64,000 nucleotides of DNA, taken from contig JAPFFF010000006.1 of assembly GCA_039105265.1 (NCBI GenBank), forward strand, positions 744,001-808,000, in the 5' to 3' direction. Numbering within the stretch: the first letter of the stretch is position 1; each line of letters starts with the position of its first letter. The notes beneath the pieces are model-generated. The model had not been told where the DNA came from. It made no database searches and worked only from the letters and a program-made list of their open reading frames with translations. This stretch comes from Tritrichomonas musculus. Lineage: Eukaryota; Parabasalia; Tritrichomonadida; Tritrichomonadidae. Positions 10,901 through 18,566 of this stretch are shown piece after piece. The position numbers and the translations under genes were made by a program.

Positions 10901-11726
10901 CATGCACTGCTGATAAATCCGTGATGCATATTGAATTGAAATCAGCAGTTATAACAATTGAGAAATTAAAAGTCATTTTATTCAATTGACGAATTAATGT
11001 AGAAAGAGGTGCTCTAATTGTTGTAAGATCGTCAATTATAACTCCATTCCACGCTATTTTTGGAAGAAGAGATGCATCTTCTATAAATTGTTCACGGCAC
11101 ATTATCAAAATATCAAAATTTACTGGATTGGATGTTGGAAAAACTTTTATTGTTTCTTGTGATGTTTTGTTTTCTGATTTATAAATGTAAATTCTATTTG
11201 ATGTGGTCCAATCAATTAATGATTGATACCAATTTAATTGATAAGGAGTTGTTGTAATTATTAATATTGGTGGTAAGCCTGGAATCATTGCTCTTAAATT
11301 TTCAATGAAATAACTTATGATTGAAAGTTTTATCCAGTTTGTTTCATCAACGAATAATAAAGAATTGCCAGAAAAATATTTTTCACAAAATCTATCAATA
11401 ATTCCTTTTTGAAGTGAGTCTGAAAGAATTCCACTTTTTGATTTTTGTGGAATATTTATTGGTTCTGTTGGTTTGGTTGGAGGATATTTGAAATCGAAAG
11501 TAGATTGAATATCAAGGGGTGCAATTTCAATTGTTTGTTCTTGTTCGTTATCATTAGAATGTCGATTTAAATTCTTTTTGTTTCGAGAATCGTTATTATT
11601 ATCCGATTGTTTAGAGGTCTCTGTCTGTTTTTTTATAAGTGGAGGCCTTCCTGGCCCTCTTTTCTTGATAGTAGGATCTTTTTCTGTCGAATTGTCTCGG
11701 CCATGTTTATGATGCCGAGTTTGCAT
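7983..11726 (-). CDS. SNF2/CHD-like protein with degenerate ATPase and C-terminal FYRN-FYRC region
   Basis: This 1247-residue protein is probably nuclear and chromatin-associated. An AT-hook-like KKRGPGRPPL lies near residues 22-31. Residues of about 100-310 follow the SNF2 N-lobe layout, but motif I reads DETNWIKLSII where DEMGLGKT is expected, and motif II reads IIDDLTTIR in place of DEAH. Residues of about 385-540 resemble a helicase C lobe; motif VI aligns as GRTQSFPPQIYQLIT with RIGQTKPVxVYRLVT, putting Gly at the arginine finger. A SANT-like stretch (DDWTDQSDRELLFNVRKFG) lies near 780-805. Near 1035-1175 the sequence matches FYRN then FYRC, notably FGLQSALVHRIFIDMPG, the hallmark FYRC pattern. 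It is most likely an ATP-independent chromatin reader or scaffold. The divergent ankyrin gene starts 168 bases away. The SNF2 assignment is good; loss of activity is inferred. Confidence 0.75.
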   Translation of the reverse strand: MQTRHHKHGRDNSTEKDPTIKKRGPGRPPLIKKQTETSKQSDNNNDSRNKKNLNRHSNDNEQEQTIEIAPLDIQSTFDFKYPPTKPTEPINIPQKSKSGILSDSLQKGIIDRFCEKYFSGNSLLFVDETNWIKLSIISYFIENLRAMIPGLPPILIITTTPYQLNWYQSLIDWTTSNRIYIYKSENKTSQETIKVFPTSNPVNFDILIMCREQFIEDASLLPKIAWNGVIIDDLTTIRAPLSTLIRQLNKMTFNFSIVITADFNSICITDLSAVHEIIKCADLPQKETPTKDLFHSIIEPSIIRITIDEVAHNYSFQERLLLCPMTQHQLKQYTQLFANCREDMTVEEIKNISKELKNAATHPLLIESAKEQTNEKSTSGKMVFLLKILNQQKSEGKSFAIICSSMKTLSLIHSSLDEHHIPHMSSSARTKITKLVQQFNNSSGFSVIIIPQSSMEAALPMLNANTIIAFDIDWTPMNDPVGIVNWIGRTQSFPPQIYQLITKNSFEQLLFEHLWRNRNETRDQISSENLSSILKNSAKLAYESIEAARGTSWASVLLKEAPLINFADHSLFNDEPEKLSDEFWTNDVPQPNQPKQQKTAPPKPLSAAQFWNVDRLVEVASILDNCGIRKWDQFEKFGRRHEEVVKVVAVLLKSILPENSKTKESETENKKGTTKKEVKQENTKNTSENTANIKTEGESTDTIDEYENIHKFLSEFQSSDFHRFSLPSLQETISTQLNPLMLLLDIEVLANLQKIVPDDLIKPENENPDLSSINLEGKMAKSLGDDWTDQSDRELLFNVRKFGLMNIPSDFYPQYKDSLIDRARQVVNEIVKYDKEIASKPTVIKLRRPRIPTTEDHRKIINALMDFGFPNINQFIKSIDLRRSSPESVENYVNNVLRYCAASIDDRRNILPLLAEKIQKYNTTKIPQRVQLFQQIRESVYKYHEFPAEDLEFLSAISFHGFMNYSVSPILNVVCFGHCSEIKLFTKIKTIFSEKHRNRYNQVIPSDLRQRLPLKLNDMQVLTDLGEITGFHSSEYVYPVNYQCAVVANSPVHPETQIWILCTITEKEDEESKNKIPWFVVEPKEGKDFKFEGSTPDEAFEGYRSKMIKKIGKFVPPFDGHEMFGLQSALVHRIFIDMPGIEKCEKYQRRFFRSCFPLVSKWPIIGQFEKEPEKQQNSSPVQQASTSKFKYKRKIFGEILQPLVLDFSPLFSQEKSGLVVDLRIPGVNCAEMVDNYSTWINDEKTKK

Positions 11727-11894
11727 CTAAGCTTGTTTTCAGAAAATGAACAAAAAGTTTGTTATAAAAAATCTGAGTTTTTGAAATGATTACATAGACT
11801 AGTTGATTCAAAAAATTAAATTAAAAAAAAAATTAAGAAAATATTTGGTCATGATGTTATATTTTTTTCTTCATCAAATAAAAAATTTAAAAGT

Positions 11895-12707
11895 ATGTCT
11901 GATCAAATAGATAATGGACCAACTGTCCGTGCTAAGATTGCAATTGACAAAGACAACGTGAAAGAGCTTAGCAAAATACCTGATTTGCAGAGCTGGTGTT
12001 CTCTATCCGTTGATGGATCTATAAATATTTTTGGACGTGAATTTTCCAACCCTACGATTACTCAATATGCTGCATTCAATGGTAAATCAGATTGTCTTTA
12101 TTATATTCTTCGTCGTTGTCCTAACGTTTTAGATATTCAAACAGATTCACCAAATTTCGAATCACCTCAAATAGCCCTTCCATATCCCTATCCACTTTTA
12201 CATTTAGCAGTTCTTAGTGGTAATCTCGAATGTGTTAGAACAGTTATTAAATTTTCTACTCTTGGTTCAAGCAACGATTTTATTAATAGAAAAGATAATC
12301 TTGGATTCATAGCGCTTCATTTTGTTCCTTTGATAAACATTGAAGCATCAGAAATTGGCAAAGATCAAAATAGCAAAAATTCTCAAAAAGACGATAAACA
12401 AAAGCAGCTGAAGCAAAGCATTGCAAAAGAACTTCTAAAAAATGGAGCTGATCTCTTTTGTGAAAATTGTATGTGCGAAACGCCTCTTATTTCTGCTTTA
12501 ATACGTGATCCAGAACTTTTTGAATTTTATTATAATTACTTGCTACAGGAAGGAAAGAAAGAATTTCTTGAGAATTTTCTTAATGAGAAAAAATATATCG
12601 GAATTGATGATAAACCACAGACAATTTTACAGTTTTTTGAAACCGAGCCACAAGCATATGCATTGCTTAAAAAACTACAAAATGTATTAAATTCGCCGAA
12701 GGAATAA
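11895..12707 (+). CDS. Ankyrin-repeat protein (270 aa)
   Basis: It starts at ATG 11895. Degenerate ankyrin repeats are visible: TQYAAFNGKSDCLYYILRR near residue 56, PLLHLAVLSGNLECVRTVI near residue 99, GFIALHFVPL, then AKELLKNGADLFCENC and ETPLISALI. About four repeats cover most of the protein, with a Lys/Gln-rich insert near residues 155-175. No catalytic domain or membrane segment is seen, so a protein-protein adaptor role is inferred. Ankyrin proteins of this type are very numerous in trichomonads. It is divergent from the SNF2-like gene (168 bases, shared promoter region) and converges on the RCC1-repeat gene. Confidence 0.8.
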   Translation: MSDQIDNGPTVRAKIAIDKDNVKELSKIPDLQSWCSLSVDGSINIFGREFSNPTITQYAAFNGKSDCLYYILRRCPNVLDIQTDSPNFESPQIALPYPYPLLHLAVLSGNLECVRTVIKFSTLGSSNDFINRKDNLGFIALHFVPLINIEASEIGKDQNSKNSQKDDKQKQLKQSIAKELLKNGADLFCENCMCETPLISALIRDPELFEFYYNYLLQEGKKEFLENFLNEKKYIGIDDKPQTILQFFETEPQAYALLKKLQNVLNSPKE

Positions 12708-13002
12708 GAAGCATAGTTTTCGGTGCTCAGAAAAAGATGCTTTTTAATCATAATTATTAATTTTTTGATTTATATAATACTTTTTCTTAAGGGAAGCAAA
12801 TTCATTATTAACATGCATTTTGTAGATGTGATTTACTTAAATTACGAATAAATATTTATTATTTAATCATTCTTTTTTTATTAGATTTCGCTTTGCAACA
12901 CTAAAACTAAAAACCTTTAGTTATATCTATCAATTTTTAGTCAATATTATATCTGAAAAAAATATATAAAAACATATCTGAATAATCAGAAATTTGATTG
13001 TG

Positions 13003-14124
13003 TCATTCTTCCTCATCATTAGGAAATTGAAGAAATGTATAAAGTTTTTTAACAAGTTGTGATTTGCTTGCTTGTTCATTAGGAAAATATTTGTCTCTTC
13101 CAGGATGAGGGAATGATATGCCACCTGTCAAATAGTAAGAAAATTCTGACCCTAGAGCAAAATCTGATACTTCATCATCAAAACAATTTATCAGTGTTGG
13201 ATATGGAACATTTCGATAAAGCTGACCATTTTCATTCTTTAACTTTGACATTTGATAAGATGTATTCAATCCAAAACCGTATAACTTTGAATCTTCAGTT
13301 AAGCATAATGAATTCCAGCCTCCAACAGCAATTTTTTTTACCTTTATATTTTCTAGCTCACCCTTAACATGAATAAAATGTCCTACGCTATCTGTTGATC
13401 CATTGCCGCATTGGCAATGAGAATTCCTTCCTTTCGAATAAACTTCTCCATCTAGTGAAAGAGCCAAAAAATGTTCAAGATATCCAGCGATACTAATTAT
13501 TTTAATATCTTCGAAATCAGCACATACCTCGAAAGAGCTATTGTCTTTTATATTTTTAACATATACTTTATAGTCAATTGTAATTACAAACACAAGAGTA
13601 ATGCCTGCAGCTATTTCAAATACTGGAGAAGGTAATGTATATTTCTGAGGTGGTTTCTTTGGGTTTTTTTCAAAAATTAATACATTCCCTTCTTCGTCAA
13701 TTGCTACTGGTACCTCTGCAGATCCAGATATGTAAATAATTGGTAGATCATATTTAACGTGGTAAGGTCCATTTGTTTCTTCATTACTATAAATTAGTCT
13801 CCCTGATTCTGTTAAGTAGCATGAATAATTTCCTCCGCAAGTAATCCATATTATCGGCTCTTTAAAAATAAATTCTGTAGGCTCTTTGTACTCTCCATGT
13901 TTGGGATGCCCAATTCTATAATTTGAATCATTTCCATTAACAAAAACTCGGCCGTCCTTTAAAAGAAAAAGTGTATGGTACATTCCACATGATATTAAAA
14001 ATAAATTATTCGCGTCAATCGGATAAGGAGTAGGTGAGCCCATCACATCAGAAAAAGAAACAGAGTCATTTGAAACAGGGCCACTTTGATAATGATTATT
14101 CAAGCCTAATCCATAAACCGCCAT
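13003..14124 (-). CDS. RCC1-repeat (beta-propeller) protein (373 aa)
   Basis: The N-terminus VYGLGLNNHYQSG and repeated strands such as ISCGMYHTLFLLKDGRVFVNG, ITCGGNYSCYLTESGRLIY, ALSLDGEVYSKGRNSHCQCG and IAVGGWNSLCLTEDSKLYGFG are the RCC1 signature of a blade ending in a Gly-rich turn. At least five to seven blades cover most of the protein, so it is essentially a stand-alone propeller. Some members of this family are Ran exchange factors; the sequence alone does not show that here, since many RCC1-like proteins have other partners. The short C-terminal tail is acidic (NDEEE). It lies 83 bases upstream of the thioredoxin-like gene on the same strand. Confidence 0.85.
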   Translation of the reverse strand: MAVYGLGLNNHYQSGPVSNDSVSFSDVMGSPTPYPIDANNLFLISCGMYHTLFLLKDGRVFVNGNDSNYRIGHPKHGEYKEPTEFIFKEPIIWITCGGNYSCYLTESGRLIYSNEETNGPYHVKYDLPIIYISGSAEVPVAIDEEGNVLIFEKNPKKPPQKYTLPSPVFEIAAGITLVFVITIDYKVYVKNIKDNSSFEVCADFEDIKIISIAGYLEHFLALSLDGEVYSKGRNSHCQCGNGSTDSVGHFIHVKGELENIKVKKIAVGGWNSLCLTEDSKLYGFGLNTSYQMSKLKNENGQLYRNVPYPTLINCFDDEVSDFALGSEFSYYLTGGISFPHPGRDKYFPNEQASKSQLVKKLYTFLQFPNDEEE

Positions 14125-14207
14125 TTAAATTTTCAAATTTTGAGCAAAAAAAAAATAAAGTCAATTTAAAAAAATATAGTAAAAAAGTAAAAAGAAGCTA
14201 AAAAGAT

Positions 14208-14543
14208 TTACTTAAGTTCCTCGATTTTTTCTTGAACTTGGTTGTGGCTTCCTTCAACAATAGAAGCAAGTTGGTCGACTGATCCCTTATAGAATCTAAC
14301 ATCTGGGATGTGTTGAATTTGCCAGTCTTCACGAGCTCCTTTTACTTGATCAACGTCGACAATGAGGAATGGGATGTTTGGATACTTAGCAGCAACTCCT
14401 GGAAGGCCGGCAGCTAAACGACGGCAATCTGGGCACCATGGAGCTGTGAAATCAACGATAGTTAGGCCTGGGTTGCTTTTGATCTTTTCCTCGATTGCGG
14501 CTTTATCTTGGTTGAATGTGATATAGTTTTCAGGTTTTGACAT
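14208..14543 (-). CDS. Thioredoxin-like protein with WCPDC active site
   Basis: The 111-residue protein starting at the ATG ending at 14543 covers a complete thioredoxin fold. An upstream in-frame ATG would add 16 residues, but the initiator-like TCACTTT lies between the two ATGs, supporting the shorter form. The active site is WCPDC rather than the classic WCGPC, and the cis-proline loop is IPDVRFYKG. WCPDC is the motif of the TRP14/TXNDC17 group, but overall length and fold are those of ordinary thioredoxin. It is probably a cytosolic disulfide reductase. The next gene upstream on the same strand is a glutathione-peroxidase homologue; non-selenium enzymes of that family are typically reduced by thioredoxin. 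Confidence 0.85.
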   Translation of the reverse strand: MSKPENYITFNQDKAAIEEKIKSNPGLTIVDFTAPWCPDCRRLAAGLPGVAAKYPNIPFLIVDVDQVKGAREDWQIQHIPDVRFYKGSVDQLASIVEGSHNQVQEKIEELK

Positions 14544-14906
14544 TATATAAAGTGAAAATACGGTTTTTTCATTTTGAGCTAAAACTATCAAAATTTTGAA
14601 AGATTAATTTGCAATTGTTTTTTTATTTTTCAATGCTAATAAAGTGACTATTATAAAAAGATTAGAATAATATTATATTATCATATTTGCTCATAATATT
14701 CTACTTTAGAGAATATTTTTTTTTTCTAAAGTGATTTCATTTTTTTGATTATTTATTTCCGACTTTGGCATAGCATATACTTGATTTCTCAAATAAAAGA
14801 AGGATTATGTTTTGTAAAAACATAGAAAAAAGAGTTTTTGGTATTAGAAAGTATATATTAATAATAATTGAATATTATTTATTTAATTACTATTAAAATT
14901 TTAACT
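14544..14906. other. Spacer between thioredoxin-like and peroxidase-like genes
   Basis: This AT-rich spacer holds the promoter of the thioredoxin-like gene at its left end and the 3' end region of the peroxidase-like gene. No further gene is seen. Confidence 0.55.
14549..14555 (-). promoter_or_regulatory. Initiator-like motif TCACTTT before thioredoxin gene
   Basis: Read on the minus strand, TCACTTT is followed by TATATA and then the ATG at 14543; the A lies 10 bases before the start codon. This is a good match to the trichomonad Inr and decides for the shorter thioredoxin start. Confidence 0.55.
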
Positions 14907-15446
14907 TTAGTTATCAATAAAATCATTTTCGTCATTGTTTAATGGCTGATTCAATTCAATTGAAGATTGATATTGAATTGCTTCTGTAATAGATTTTATA
15001 ATTTTTTCTGTTCCAACTGTTGGAGAAAATCTTTTAACGGTAATACCATCGCCTAATACTAAAAATTTTGTAAAATTCCAATCAATGGAATTACCTGAAG
15101 ACCGATGAGACTGATGTTTAATCCATTTAAAAAATGGATGTGCATTACTTCCATTTACTTTAGTTAAGTTGAAAACTGGAAAAGATAGTCTAGCCTTTTC
15201 TATATACCGATGACGAATTTTTTCAATATTTTTTGATTCTTGCTTAAGAAATTGTCTGCATGGGAAAGCTAAAATTGTAAAATTATTGTCTTTAAACTTG
15301 TTTTGTATCATTTGTAGTTGAAGTAATTCATTTTTACATTGACCTTTTGATGCAGTGTTAACAATTAATAAGGTTTTTCCTTTAAAATTGGTAAATGGGA
15401 CTTCAGTTCCATCTAATAACTCAGCTTTGAATTCGAAAGCATTCAT
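14907..15446 (-). CDS. Glutathione-peroxidase-family protein with displaced active-site Cys
   Basis: The 179-residue protein spans the whole GPx fold: FKGKTLLIVNTASK, ILAFPCRQF, FPVFNLTKVNGSNAHPFF, WNFTKFLV and KRFSPT all match family motifs. Gln of FPCxQF and Trp/Asn of WNF are kept. The peroxidatic residue is not: the usual ASKCGFT reads ASKGQCK. The distance from SK to FPC is the usual 26 residues, so without a gap the catalytic position is Gly and a Cys sits two residues later. FPCRQF also has Arg where Asn is usual. Activity is therefore doubtful; the shifted Cys might substitute. A roughly 25-residue acidic C-terminal extension is present. The neighbouring thioredoxin-like gene could supply reductant if it is active. 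Confidence 0.85.
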   Translation of the reverse strand: MNAFEFKAELLDGTEVPFTNFKGKTLLIVNTASKGQCKNELLQLQMIQNKFKDNNFTILAFPCRQFLKQESKNIEKIRHRYIEKARLSFPVFNLTKVNGSNAHPFFKWIKHQSHRSSGNSIDWNFTKFLVLGDGITVKRFSPTVGTEKIIKSITEAIQYQSSIELNQPLNNDENDFIDN

Positions 15447-16352
15447 TTTTAAGGCAAATAAAAAAAATATTTTTTTTGCTTTTTGATGTTATAAAGACCA
15501 TATTAAGGTTGAACAAAAGCAGTATATGATATCATATTGTAATATAATAAAATATATGATGACATCAATTTATTTACTAAATATAATGGTAAAATTAACG
15601 TAAAATATAAAAATAAATTAATTTTTCTTTTTGAATGAAAATTTTACAATTTGATAAGTTTAGAAAAAAAAATGATGTTTTGTATAAATATCATAGCAAA
15701 TATGAGGAAAATGCAATTTTAAATATAAGATATATTTTTTAGTTAATTTATTAAATTGAATTAAATTTTTATGAAATATTTGAATCATAAGAAAATTGAG
15801 ATCAATTCTATGAAATTATTATATACTTCAGAATATTGTGCATTTTTATAAGAAATAATTGTGAGATTGTAAGATATAAACAATTGAATAATTGTGAGAA
15901 AATAAAGATTTCTGAAAAGTAAAAATATGTAAAGTATTCAAAGTAAAAATCTATCCAAAATAAAGTCCCCAGCGTCGGAATTTTTGATTTTTTAAAATAA
16001 TTCTTTTCAAAATCAAAAAATATGTCCAATTTTTCAAATTTTAACTCAGGTTGAAAAGATTAGCTGAGTGATTATTTATGAAATTATCTCTACTTTTAGC
16101 AAGATATAGAATAATTTAAATATATTATATAATGATATTATTTTTTTATGAATATTTAATATAAAAAATTAAAATTTATTATGATATTTTTCGCAAAATT
16201 TGTATTTTTGTTGTCACTTTTTGAATACTACAAAATTGAATGAATACCTTAATAGGGTCTTGTTATAACATCAAAAAAAAATTTATTCAAATATTGTAAT
16301 CTTTCGCAAATAATTGAAAACAATTGAATAAGATTTAATTCTTAAAAATCGA
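15447..16352. other. Divergent intergenic region, nothing recognised
   Basis: This 906-base AT-rich region separates the peroxidase-like gene (minus) from the Rab gene (plus) and must carry both promoters. The short open frames in it are AT-driven, with Phe/Ile/Tyr-rich translations, and are not convincing genes. Confidence 0.6.
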
Positions 16353-16931
16353 ATGACTCAGAATGAAAACCAAGTTTCTATTAAACTGATTATTGTTGGA
16401 TCTAGTGGTGTTGGTAAAACCAGTTTAATTTCAGCTCTTTTCAAACGAAAATTCGAAAAAAATGTAAACCAAACTGTTGCACCTGCCTTTTGTAATGCAA
16501 ATATACAAGTAGATGATGGTTTAGTCGTGGATTTGCAAATTTGGGATACTGCTGGTCAAGAGCAGTATCAGTCTATATGCCAAATGTTTTACAGAGATGC
16601 AAAAGTTGCATTTATTTGTTATGAAAGAGCAAATAAAGAATACATAGAACAGTGGTATACGCGTGTCAAAAACAATGTTTCAGATTGTAATTTTATTTTG
16701 ATAACAACGAAAGGAGATATGCTTTCTCAAGATGAAGCTGAAGATGAAAAAGTGAAAAGCAAAGAAATTGCTGATTCGTTGGAAATTAAATACCATTTAA
16801 TAACATCATCAAAAACAGGCGAAAATGTGTCAGAATCATTCCGATTAGCAGCTTCATTTGCTAACTTTTCAACACATAAATCCATACCATCTTTAAAAGT
16901 TGAAGAAAAAAATAGATCATCGTGTTGCTAA
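16353..16931 (+). CDS. Rab-family small GTPase
   Basis: This 192-residue protein has the canonical order of motifs: P-loop GSSGVGKTS at 16-24, WDTAGQE at 64-70 with catalytic Gln69, and a C-terminal CC pair (191-192) expected to carry geranylgeranyl groups. It is a Rab of vesicle traffic. Switch I is divergent, with T41 followed by VAPAF in place of the usual TIGxxF. The base-recognition motif G4 is TKGD (119-122) rather than NKxD, and G5 is SSK. A Thr at the first G4 position should weaken guanine binding, so this may be a fast-exchanging or atypical Rab. The subfamily cannot be set from sequence alone. Confidence 0.9.
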   Translation: MTQNENQVSIKLIIVGSSGVGKTSLISALFKRKFEKNVNQTVAPAFCNANIQVDDGLVVDLQIWDTAGQEQYQSICQMFYRDAKVAFICYERANKEYIEQWYTRVKNNVSDCNFILITTKGDMLSQDEAEDEKVKSKEIADSLEIKYHLITSSKTGENVSESFRLAASFANFSTHKSIPSLKVEEKNRSSCC

Positions 16932-17157
16932 GCTAGCTGTATTGAACTGTTGGGTTAATAGACGAAATATTATTTAATATTGAATCTACAAAATTGTTTA
17001 ATCTAATAGTGAAATTCAGCAGCAAGCAACTATTTTTAATGTGAATCGTTTAAATTAAATAATTTATGTTTTTTTGTAAATGATTTTAATTATAAATTGA
17101 TTTCTTTTTCAGCGCCTTTTTTTGAATAGTTTATAAATTAAATTGATAAATCGTTGA

Positions 17158-17814
17158 ATGACAAGCAAGAACCCTACTCATATTCGAGGTTTATATGATG
17201 TCAATGATTGGTATGACGCTCATAAATATCATTATCATTACTATATTAATTCCGATTCATATCGCAAAGATGAAATTCGGTATAGGACAAGAGATATTCG
17301 TCGTTTTTACAATTTGAGGAATAAATATAGGCCAGGAGATAAAACTTTATTTTATCAAAATGCTAAAAACGGTAAAAGAAAAACTAATTCATCCAAGACA
17401 AAAAAATATCGAAGGTATCAGGTTGCTGTTCAAACTAGTGACTCGCTTTTATTCGATGATTCTGATTTTGAAAAAATGGTAAATCTTTTTGAAAATGAAC
17501 GTTATAATGATGATTTATTTTTATTTCCATATTTAAAACGAAGATTGATGATAAAATATTTTCGTTTATGGCAAAACCGCTTTTATCATGTTTGTGCTTT
17601 CAAGTTACAGCACAATTTGTTAATAATTGATAATAATGATGATTACAAATCATCAAGTGATGCAAGTGAGCCAGAATTTGTTATTAATTTTGATTTTGAA
17701 TCTGGTGATACTGATGATGAAACAGTTGAAAACAACCAAAAAGATAAATCAATTATATTGCAATATGGTCCAGATGACCACGGTATCAAAGATGTGACAT
17801 TTAAGGTGATGTGA
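17158..17814 (+). CDS. Hypothetical protein, Tyr/Arg-rich N-terminus, acidic C-terminus
   Basis: This 218-residue protein starts at ATG 17158 and is not recognised. The first 60 residues are rich in Tyr, His and Arg (YDAHKYHYHYYINSDSYRKD), followed by a basic Lys/Arg patch near residues 72-88, a Leu/Phe/Trp-rich helical segment around 125-155 (LKRRLMIKYFRLWQNRF) and an acidic tail. No signal peptide or membrane segment is seen. Codon usage and composition match neighbouring genes, so it is probably real. It lies 226 bases downstream of the Rab gene on the same strand. Confidence 0.6.
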   Translation: MTSKNPTHIRGLYDVNDWYDAHKYHYHYYINSDSYRKDEIRYRTRDIRRFYNLRNKYRPGDKTLFYQNAKNGKRKTNSSKTKKYRRYQVAVQTSDSLLFDDSDFEKMVNLFENERYNDDLFLFPYLKRRLMIKYFRLWQNRFYHVCAFKLQHNLLIIDNNDDYKSSSDASEPEFVINFDFESGDTDDETVENNQKDKSIILQYGPDDHGIKDVTFKVM

Positions 17815-18566
17815 ATAAATAAGCATTTTAATGATTAAATATATGGTGCCATAAAACAATTTATTTTAATATTTCAAAACATCATTTTTGCCCTAATTGA
17901 ATATACTTTATGGGATGAAAATATTATAAAATATATATATAACATGAAATTAAATAATTAAAATAGCGGTAAGCATAATTATACAAAAAAAAAAAAGCAG
18001 TATATTACAAATTTATTATTAAAGAATCTTTAAGTTGGCATATGCAATGACGATAGTTATTTCCAAACATTGATATCTAAGCAAACTTAGTATGAAATTC
18101 ATACATTCATATTAATAATACATATTATCCTATAAAACTAGATGATAAATAAAATAAATTTAAAATCCTTTGTTAATTTATCTTTTCCTCAAAAATATAT
18201 ATTTTACATCTTAATATATAAAATTATTAACAATATAATGAGGATAATGTTTATTTTTTATATTTTACTCAAATATTTCTTTTATACTGAAAAAGATGAT
18301 TTATTTTTCTCAATATTTTCACTTTTTGATATTTGATCTCAAATTTGAATACTCGCGTAAAAAATAGTAGTATTAATTTATATTTGTTTTTCTGCATTTT
18401 AGATAAAAGAATATTCTACAAAATAAGATATTATAGGAGCTTTAAATGTAAAATATGCATTTTAATGGTTATTTAACATTTTTATTTCTTGAGAACAGAA
18501 TGATTTTTTATATGACTTTTTTGATTATTTTGTCCAAAATGGAGACCGTTTAATCAAAGATTTTTA
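17815..18566. other. Intergenic, nothing recognised
   Basis: This 752-base AT-rich spacer includes a poly-A run near 17983-17996. A 64-codon open frame at 18142-18336 translates to Ile/Phe/Tyr-rich sequence and looks like chance. The right end carries TCAAAG 10-15 bases before the next ATG, a possible initiator. Confidence 0.55.

Noticed and set aside
12469-12480. GTATGT in the ankyrin gene as a possible 5' splice site
   Set aside because: The frame reads through it as sensible ankyrin sequence and no trichomonad branch/3' site (ACTAACACACAG type) follows.
15808-16029. 73-codon open frame on the minus strand
   Set aside because: Phe/Ile/Tyr-rich translation typical of chance ORFs in AT spacer.
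18142-18336. 64-codon open frame on the plus strand
   Set aside because: The translation is Ile/Phe/Tyr/Lys-rich as expected from random A/T sequence, with no motif.
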